From NCBI GenBank assembly GCA_965284315.1, contig OZ260072.1, positions 2,976,001 to 3,040,000 on the forward strand: a DNA stretch of 64,000 nucleotides, in the 5' to 3' direction. Each line of letters begins with the position of its first letter. Position 1 is the stretch's first letter. The DNA comes from PCRC01 sp017848435 (GTDB lineage Bacteria; Pseudomonadota; Gammaproteobacteria; Burkholderiales; Burkholderiaceae_C). The translations under genes and the position numbers were made by a program. The notes under the pieces are model-generated. The model worked only from the letters and a program-made list of their open reading frames with translations, made no database searches and was not told the DNA's origin. This document shows, in pieces, positions 58,598-64,000 of the stretch.

Positions 58598-59973
58598 GCA
58601 TGGAACACCTGATTCTTTCGCGCATCCAGTTCGCGGCAAACATGAGCTTCCACATCCTGTTCCCGACCATCACCATCGCGCTGTGCTGGCTGCTGCTGTT
58701 TTTTCGCCTGCGCTACGTCGCCACGCGCGGTACCCCGGCCGCCAATGACTGGGAGCAGGCCTACTATTTCTGGACCAAGATTTTTGCGCTGACGTTTGCG
58801 CTGGGGGTGGTCTCGGGCATCACCATGAGTTTCCAGTTCGGCACCAACTGGCCGGGCTTCATGGAAAAGACCGGCAACATTTCGGGGCCCCTGCTGGGCT
58901 ACGAGGTGCTGACGGCCTTCTTCCTGGAAGCCACCTTCCTCGGCATCATGCTGTTCGGCCGGGGCCGCGTATCGGAACGCACCCACCTGATCGCCACCTT
59001 TCTGGTGGCCTTTGGCACCACCATGTCGGCCTTCTGGATCCTGAGCCTGAACTCGTGGATGCAGACGCCGGCCGGCTTTGAGATCATCAACGGCGAGTTT
59101 CACGCCACCAGCTGGTGGGACGTGGTCTTCAACCCCTCCTTCCCGTACCGGCTGGGTCACAAGCTGCTGGCCTCGGCCCTCACCGCGTCGTTCCTGATGG
59201 CCGGCGTGAGCGCCTGGCAGATTCTGCGCAAGACCGATACCGCCGGCACCCACAAGGCGCTGCGCACCGCCGTCATCGCTGCCGCAGTGGCGATACCGTT
59301 GCAGATCTTCATGGGCGATTTGCATGGCCTGAACACGCTGCACCACCAGCCCGCCAAGATCGCCGCCATCGAGGGCATCTGGCACACCGAAAAAGGCGCA
59401 CCGCTGACGCTGTTCGGATTCCCCAGCGAAAAGGAAGGCCGCACGCTGTACGCCATCCAGATTCCCAAGGCCGCCAGCCTGGTGCTCGCGCACGACATGG
59501 ACGCCGAGCTGAAAGGCCTGAACGAATTCCCCGGTGCGCACCCGCCGGTGGCACCGGTGTTCTGGGGCTTCCGCATCATGGTCGGCATGGGCATGCTGAT
59601 GCTGGTGGTGGCCTGGTTCACTGTCTGGAAGCTGCTGCGCAACCGAGCCGCCATCGCGCTGCCGCGCTGGCTGCTCTACACACTGGCCGGCATGAGCTTT
59701 TCGGGCTGGGTGGCCACGCTGGCCGGCTGGTACGTGACCGAAATCGGGCGCCAGCCGTGGATCGTTTACGGCATGCTGAAAACCGCCGACGTGGTAGCGC
59801 CCCATCCACCACCGATGGTGATGGGCACACTGGTCGCCTACCTGCTGCTGTACGCACTGCTGCTGGTGTCGTACATCGGCGTCATCAAGTACATGGCCGA
59901 GCATCCGGAGAAGCCCGCGCCTGAAGCGCCACTGCCAGTCGCTACCACCGCCACCACGGGAGCCCCCACATGA
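58594..59973 (+). CDS. cydA: Cytochrome bd-type ubiquinol oxidase subunit I (CIO-like)
   Basis: The product has 459 aa. The start LILSRIQFAANMSFHILFPT includes the haem b595-ligand His region; GSMSFQFGTNWPGF-like text (GITMSFQFGTNWPGF), FFLEATFLGIMLFG with the conserved Glu, GDLHG and the Met-containing helix near 390 follow. The loop between helices 6 and 7 (Q-loop) is short, as in the cyanide-insensitive oxidase branch. It reduces O2 with quinol. ATG at 58594 overlaps the regulator's stop; a second ATG at 58600 is possible. Confidence 0.95.
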   Translation: MSMEHLILSRIQFAANMSFHILFPTITIALCWLLLFFRLRYVATRGTPAANDWEQAYYFWTKIFALTFALGVVSGITMSFQFGTNWPGFMEKTGNISGPLLGYEVLTAFFLEATFLGIMLFGRGRVSERTHLIATFLVAFGTTMSAFWILSLNSWMQTPAGFEIINGEFHATSWWDVVFNPSFPYRLGHKLLASALTASFLMAGVSAWQILRKTDTAGTHKALRTAVIAAAVAIPLQIFMGDLHGLNTLHHQPAKIAAIEGIWHTEKGAPLTLFGFPSEKEGRTLYAIQIPKAASLVLAHDMDAELKGLNEFPGAHPPVAPVFWGFRIMVGMGMLMLVVAWFTVWKLLRNRAAIALPRWLLYTLAGMSFSGWVATLAGWYVTEIGRQPWIVYGMLKTADVVAPHPPPMVMGTLVAYLLLYALLLVSYIGVIKYMAEHPEKPAPEAPLPVATTATTGAPT

Positions 59974-60986
59974 CCTGGCAAACCTTTCTCCCATTGCTGT
60001 TCATGGGCGTCATGGGCCTGGCACTGATGATTTACGTGGTGCTGGACGGCTACGACCTCGGCGTCGGCATCCTGCTGCCGCTGGCCACCGACGCCGAGAA
60101 GGACATCATGGTCTCCAGCATCGGCCCCTTCTGGGATGCCAACGAAACCTGGCTGGTGCTGGGCATCGGCGTGCTGCTGGTGGCGTTTCCCAAGGCGCAC
60201 GGCGTGGTGCTGAGTGCGCTGTACCTGCCGGTGGCGGTGATGCTGATCGGCCTGACGCTGCGCGGCGTGTCGTTCGACTTCCGGGTGAAGGCGCGCGACA
60301 GCCACAAGACGTTCTGGAACTGGCTGTTCGCCATCGGCTCGCTGCTGGCCACGATGGCCCAGGGCTGGATGCTGGGCAGCTACCTCACCGGCTTTGACTA
60401 CGGCCTCTGGTCGCTGCTGTTCACCGTGGGCATTGCCCTCACGCTGCCCACCGCCTACGCGATGCTGGGCGCCGGCTGGCTGATCATGAAAACCTGGGAC
60501 GAACTGCAGCTGAAGGCGGTGAAATGGGCCCGTGCCGTGATCTGGCCCATGGGCCTGGCGCTGGTCGGCATTTCCATGGCCACGCCGCTGGTGAGCCAGA
60601 CCGTGTTCGACAAATGGTTTGCGCTGCCACAGATCATTGGCCTGCTGCCGATCCCGCTGGCCTGTGCCGCCGCCTTCTATGCCGCGCTGCACGTGCTGAT
60701 GAAACCCAAGGTGGTGGCCGCCGGCTACGGCTGGGTGGTATTTGCCAGCACGGTGCTGATCTTCCTGCTGGCCTTCCTGGGGCTAGCCTACAGCATCTAC
60801 CCCTTCATCGTCATCAACAAGCTGACCGTGTGGCAGGCGGCCAGCGCACCGGCATCGCTGGTGGTGATTCTGATCGGCGTGGCCATCAGCCTGCCGGCCA
60901 TCATTGCCTACACCATCTTCATGTACAAGGTGTTCTGGGGCCGGGCCGAAACGCTGAGCTACGCGGCGGCTTCGACGCCACACTGA
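59970..60986 (+). CDS. cydB: Cytochrome bd-type ubiquinol oxidase subunit II
   Basis: The product has 338 aa with about eight to nine membrane helices. YVVLDGYDLGVGILLPL, FWDANETWLVLGIGVLLVAFP and ALYLPVAVMLIGLTLRGVSFDFR are the CydB signatures. It pairs with CydA to hold the haem-containing core. Its ATG overlaps the cydA stop. No CydX/CbdX-like small subunit gene follows; the terminator starts 18 bp after the stop codon. Confidence 0.95.
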   Translation: MTWQTFLPLLFMGVMGLALMIYVVLDGYDLGVGILLPLATDAEKDIMVSSIGPFWDANETWLVLGIGVLLVAFPKAHGVVLSALYLPVAVMLIGLTLRGVSFDFRVKARDSHKTFWNWLFAIGSLLATMAQGWMLGSYLTGFDYGLWSLLFTVGIALTLPTAYAMLGAGWLIMKTWDELQLKAVKWARAVIWPMGLALVGISMATPLVSQTVFDKWFALPQIIGLLPIPLACAAAFYAALHVLMKPKVVAAGYGWVVFASTVLIFLLAFLGLAYSIYPFIVINKLTVWQAASAPASLVVILIGVAISLPAIIAYTIFMYKVFWGRAETLSYAAASTPH

Positions 60987-61003
60987 GCCGTGCAACGACC
61001 ATG

Positions 61004-61033
61004 AAAAAAGCGCGCCCTGCGGCGCGCTTTTTT
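61004..61033. terminator. Bidirectional intrinsic terminator after cydB
   Basis: AAAAAAGCGCGCC (61004-61016) pairs with GGCGCGCTTTTTT (61021-61033) around CTGC. With A and T runs on either side it can end both cydB and the convergent nitronate monooxygenase gene. Confidence 0.92.
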
Positions 61034-61052
61034 GTGAGGCGTTCAAGGAGGA

Positions 61053-62027
61053 TCAGGCCGTGGCAGGCGCCAGCAGAGCCGCTTTCGCCGCCTCGTACTC
61101 GCGGCGCAGGCGCGCCACCAAGTCGGCGGCCCCCACTACCTCTTTCACCGCGCCAATGCCCTGGCCGCAACCCCAGATTTCCTTCCAGGCCTTGGGCTTG
61201 CTGCCTTCGCCGCCGCCGAAGTTCATGGCGCTCGGGTCGCTCACCGGCAGGTTGTCCGGGTCCATGCCGGCGGCGCGGATGCTGGGCGCCAGGTAGTTGC
61301 CGTGCACGCCGGTGAACAGGTTGCTGTAGACGATGTCGTCGCTGTTGCCGTCCACGATGGCCTGCTTGTAATCGTCGGCCGCGCGGGCCTCGGTGGTGGC
61401 AATGAAGGCCGAGCCGATGTAGGCAAAGTCCGCCCCCATGGCCTGGGCCGCCAGCACCGCGCCACCGGTGGCAATGGCGCCGCTCAGCGCAATGGGGCCG
61501 TCGAACCACTGGCGGATTTCCTGCACCAGCGCAAACGGGCTTTTCACGCCGGCATGGCCCCCTGCCCCGGCCGCCACGGCGATCAGGCCGTCGGCGCCCT
61601 TTTCGATCGCCTTGCGGGCGAACTTGTTGTTGATGATGTCGTGCAGCACCACGGCGCCGGTGCTGTGCGCGGCGGCGTTGATGTCCTCGCGCGCACCCAG
61701 TGACGTGATGTACACCGGCACCTTGTACTTCACGCACATCTCCATGTCGTGCTCGAGCCGGTCGTTGGACTTGTGCACGATCTGGTTGATGGCGAACGGC
61801 GCGGCCGGTTTGTCAGGGTTGGCCTTGTTGTAGGCCGCCAGCGTTTCGGTGATCTCGGCCAGCCAGTCTTCGAGCTGCGAGGCCGGGCGCGCATTGAGCG
61901 CCGGCATGCAGCCGATGATGCCGGCCTGGCACTGGGCAATCACCAGCTTGGGGTTGCTGATGATGAACAGCGGCGAACCGATCACCGGCAGGGACAGATT
62001 TCGCAACGCTGAAGGCAATTTAGACAT
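61053..62027 (-). CDS. Nitronate monooxygenase family protein
   Basis: The product has 324 aa from ATG 62027 (MSKLPSALRNLSLPVIGSPL). FMN-binding TIM-barrel motifs of the 2-nitropropane-dioxygenase type are present: IGSPLFIISNPKLVIAQCQA, AAGAGGHAG and LSGAIATGGAVLAAQAMGADFAYIGSAF. These enzymes oxidise alkyl nitronates, but many members act on other substrates. It lies downstream of an acyl-CoA dehydrogenase gene on the same strand; copy H of the dispersed repeat fills most of the gap. The C-terminus converges on cydB. Confidence 0.9.
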   Translation of the reverse strand: MSKLPSALRNLSLPVIGSPLFIISNPKLVIAQCQAGIIGCMPALNARPASQLEDWLAEITETLAAYNKANPDKPAAPFAINQIVHKSNDRLEHDMEMCVKYKVPVYITSLGAREDINAAAHSTGAVVLHDIINNKFARKAIEKGADGLIAVAAGAGGHAGVKSPFALVQEIRQWFDGPIALSGAIATGGAVLAAQAMGADFAYIGSAFIATTEARAADDYKQAIVDGNSDDIVYSNLFTGVHGNYLAPSIRAAGMDPDNLPVSDPSAMNFGGGEGSKPKAWKEIWGCGQGIGAVKEVVGAADLVARLRREYEAAKAALLAPATA

Positions 62028-62048
62028 GCTGGGTCCGATCAAATGACG

Positions 62049-62115
62049 GTTTTAAAGCCAAATCAGGCTTTAGCCTTAGTGGAATCTCGCAGATTAGCTA
62101 TGCTTTCAATAGCAA
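62049..62115 (-). repeat. 67-bp dispersed repeat, copy H
   Basis: On the minus strand it reads TTGCTATTGAAAGCATAGCT ... TTCCACTAAGGC ... GATTTGGCTTTAAAAC. It begins at the base directly after the acyl-CoA dehydrogenase stop codon (TGA, 62118-62116) and ends 21 bp before the nitronate monooxygenase start, so it forms nearly the whole gap. Confidence 0.88.
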
Positions 62116-63906
62116 TCAGAAAGCGTCGAGCGCCATCTCGGTCACGCTGTCGGCGCCGTCCACAATGCTGTCGCGGATGCCAGGCACCTTGCTCAGGATG
62201 TGGTCGGCGTAGAAACGTGCGGTGGTGATCTTGGCCTGCATGAAGGCGGTGTCGTTGCCTGCCGCCAGTTCGTCTTCGGCCACCAGCAACGCACGGCCCA
62301 TCTGCCAGCCGGCCACCAGGTTGCCGGTGAGCAGCAGGTAGGGCACGCTGCCGGCAAACACGGCATTGGGGCTGGCCTTGGTGTTGCCGGCCACAAAGTT
62401 CACCACGTCAACGAAAGCTTCGCGCGCGGCCTTCAGGCGCTTGGCCATGGCACGCGATGCCACGCTGTCGCGCTGGGCCAGCGCGGCTTCGGTTTTCTCG
62501 ATCTGTGCGGCAATCGCCTTGGCGGTGGTGCCGCCATCGCGCGCCGTCTTGCGGCCGACCAGGTCGTTCGCCTGAATGGCGGTGGTGCCTTCGTAGATGG
62601 TCAGGATCTTGGCGTCGCGGTAGTGCTGGGCCGCACCGGTTTCCTCGATGAAACCCATGCCGCCGTGCACCTGCACGCCCAGGCTGGTGACTTCCAGGCT
62701 CATTTCGGTGGAGAACCCCTTGATCAGCGGCACCAGGAACTCGTAGAAAGCCTGGTTCTGCTTGCGCACGTCGGCATCAGGGTGCGCATGGGCAGCGTCG
62801 TAGGCGGCAGCGGCCGTGATCGCCATCGCGCGGCAGCCTTCGGTGTAGGCGCGCATGGTCATGAGCATGCGGCGCACGTCCGGGTGGTGAATGATGGGGC
62901 CAGCGCCAGGCAGCGAACCGTCCACAGGGCGGCTCTGCACGCGGTCGCGGGCAAACGTGGCGGCCTGCTGGTAGGAGCGCTCGGCAATCGCAATGCCCTG
63001 CACGCCCACAGCGTAGCGGGCCGCGTTCATCATGATGAACATGTACTCCAGGCCGCGGTTTTCCTGGCCGACCAGGTAGCCAATGGCGCCGCCGTGGTCG
63101 CCGTACTGCAACACGGCGGTGGGGCTGGCCTTGATGCCCAGCTTGTGTTCGATGCTGACGCAATGCACATCGTTGCGCTTGCCCAGCGAGCCGTCGCCAT
63201 TGACCATGAACTTGGGAACGACAAACAGGCTGATGCCCTTCACGCCCTCGGGCGCGCCAGTGACGCGGGCCAGCACCAGATGGACGATGTTCTCGGCCAT
63301 GTCGTGTTCACCGTAGGTGATGAAAATCTTGGTGCCAAACACCTTGTAGCTGCCGTCGGGCTGCGGCTCGGCACGGCTGCGCACAGCGGCCAGATCGCTG
63401 CCGGCCTGGGGCTCGGTCAGGTTCATGGTGCCGGTCCATTTGCCGCTGACCAGGTTTTCCAGGTAGATGGCTTTCAGGTCGTCGGAGCCGGCCGTCAGCA
63501 GCGCTTCGATGGCGCCGTCGGTCAGCAGTGGGCACAGCGAAAAGCTCATGTTGGCGCTGTTGCACATCTCGATGCAGGCCGCGCCAATGGTCTTGGGCAG
63601 GCCCTGGCCGCCAAAGTCGCCGGGGTGCTGCAGGCCCTGCCAGCCGCCTTCGGCGAACTGCTTGAAGGCGTTCTTGAAGCCGGGGGTGGTGGTCACCACG
63701 CCGTCTTTCCAGCTCGACGGGTTCTTGTCGCCGTCCCAGTTCAGCGGCGCCAGAACACCCTGGGTGAACTTGGCGGCCTCTTCCAACACGGCCTGAGCCG
63801 TGTCGAACCCGGCGTCTTCAAAACCCGGAATCTGCGCGACCTGGTCGATGTTGGCCAGGTGCTTGATGTCGAACAGCATGTCTTTGAGGGGGGCGGTGTA
63901 GCTCAT
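62116..63906 (-). CDS. Acyl-CoA dehydrogenase, ~600-aa type
   Basis: The product has 596 aa from ATG 63906. Signatures: TGTMNLTEPQAGSDLAAVRSRA, TKIFITYGEHDMAENIVHLVLARV, QVHGGMGFIEETGAAQHYRD and ILTIYEGTTAIQANDLVGRK, followed by the extra C-terminal domain (about 470-596) of this subgroup. It oxidises acyl-CoA with electrons leaving through ETF; the probable etfA end just upstream fits. It is a paralogue of the enzyme at 27198-29024, with similar motif order. A terminator lies between the probable etfA and this gene, so it may have its own promoter. Confidence 0.94.
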   Translation of the reverse strand: MSYTAPLKDMLFDIKHLANIDQVAQIPGFEDAGFDTAQAVLEEAAKFTQGVLAPLNWDGDKNPSSWKDGVVTTTPGFKNAFKQFAEGGWQGLQHPGDFGGQGLPKTIGAACIEMCNSANMSFSLCPLLTDGAIEALLTAGSDDLKAIYLENLVSGKWTGTMNLTEPQAGSDLAAVRSRAEPQPDGSYKVFGTKIFITYGEHDMAENIVHLVLARVTGAPEGVKGISLFVVPKFMVNGDGSLGKRNDVHCVSIEHKLGIKASPTAVLQYGDHGGAIGYLVGQENRGLEYMFIMMNAARYAVGVQGIAIAERSYQQAATFARDRVQSRPVDGSLPGAGPIIHHPDVRRMLMTMRAYTEGCRAMAITAAAAYDAAHAHPDADVRKQNQAFYEFLVPLIKGFSTEMSLEVTSLGVQVHGGMGFIEETGAAQHYRDAKILTIYEGTTAIQANDLVGRKTARDGGTTAKAIAAQIEKTEAALAQRDSVASRAMAKRLKAAREAFVDVVNFVAGNTKASPNAVFAGSVPYLLLTGNLVAGWQMGRALLVAEDELAAGNDTAFMQAKITTARFYADHILSKVPGIRDSIVDGADSVTEMALDAF

Positions 63907-63916
63907 GTTTTTCTCC

Positions 63917-63948
63917 AAAAAAATGGGCACCTAACAGGATGCCCATTT
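63917..63948 (-). terminator. Intrinsic terminator of the gene at the right edge
   Basis: AAATGGGCA (minus, 63948-63940) pairs with TGCCCATTT (63929-63921) around a 10-base loop, followed by a run of Ts to 63917 on the minus strand. It ends the transcript of the gene whose stop codon is at 63974-63972. Confidence 0.8.
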
Positions 63949-63971
63949 GTCAAACAGTGAAGTCGTTCAGA

Positions 63972-64000
63972 TCAGAGTGCAGCAATCAGTTCCGGCACGG
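63972..64000 (-). CDS. C-terminal codons of a gene cut by the window edge, probably etfA
   Basis: One minus-strand frame entering from the right edge reads VPELIAAL and stops at TGA (63974-63972), followed 24 bp later by a terminator hairpin. VPEL-x-AAL is how many electron-transfer-flavoprotein alpha subunits end, and etfA often sits just upstream of an acyl-CoA dehydrogenase. Eight residues are too few for certainty. Confidence 0.4.

Noticed and set aside
60987..61315. A cydX/cbdX-like small subunit gene after cydB
   Set aside because: An intrinsic terminator begins 18 bp after the cydB stop codon, and the only open frame there is an Arg/Pro-rich shadow of the convergent gene.
1..64000. 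CRISPR arrays, tRNA or rRNA genes, insertion sequences
   Set aside because: No regularly spaced direct repeats, cloverleaf-like segments, rRNA stretches or transposase frames were found by reading; the 67-bp repeats are scattered and not spaced as an array.

Overview
The window looks like chromosomal DNA from a betaproteobacterium of the family Comamonadaceae (Rhodoferax/Polaromonas/Hydrogenophaga-like). The reasons are high GC, the gene content (two-lipoyl AceF and lipoyl-LpdA PDH operon, PmpA/PmpB pair, msrB-yciB-bolA-PPIase string, GspA/GspB pair) and a 67-bp dispersed repeat of a kind I associate with this family. The genus is inference. I saw no rRNA, tRNA, CRISPR array, prophage or insertion sequence.

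Layout. 1-3404: a putative solute-binding protein (cut by the left edge), a TatT-like lipoprotein with two palindromes upstream, and an exported hydratase. 3465-9465: iron-type alcohol dehydrogenase, membrane-anchored J-domain protein, slyX, an HD-GYP protein, and a flavoprotein-SelD fusion. 9491-14444: patatin-like lipase, HipA/YjjJ kinase with three tandem repeats at its start, and tex. 14545-20150: DehI-type dehalogenase, gspB, gspA, two YeeE/YedE half-transporters and a FadL-type porin. 20549-25415: DUF1223 protein, then a leftward cassette of desaturase, GST-like protein, SDR, flavin reductase and GAF protein. 25649-34597: a leftward beta-oxidation cluster (acyl-CoA ligase, FadB-type protein, thiolase, thioesterases, acyl-CoA dehydrogenase, a small membrane protein, SDR), with a 38-bp palindromic site between ligase and fadB.

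34712-43475: exported dienelactone-hydrolase-like protein, selO, msrB, yciB, bolA, parvulin PPIase, DUF1624 membrane protein, AraC regulator divergent from an AlkB-type hydroxylase, and a methyltransferase broken by one TAG codon. 43504-53194: aceE-aceF-lpdA (leftward) back to back with a FixL/FixJ-like two-component pair. 53299-64000: folD, prlC, a lipoprotein, a PA0069-type radical-SAM gene whose start codon lies in a LexA box, a divergent GbsR/MarR regulator with a perfect 36-bp palindrome leading cydAB, a nitronate monooxygenase, an acyl-CoA dehydrogenase, and the last codons of what is probably etfA.

The themes are aerobic lipid, alkane and haloacid catabolism feeding acetyl-CoA, pyruvate dehydrogenase and bd-type respiration. 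The most unusual signal is the 67-bp repeat. It occurs eight times, three of them inside reading frames (selO, lpdA, aceF), and in lpdA and aceF it encodes the same proline-rich linker peptide in the same register. Two further copies start directly at the stop codons of tex and of an acyl-CoA dehydrogenase, and one fills the leader of folD.
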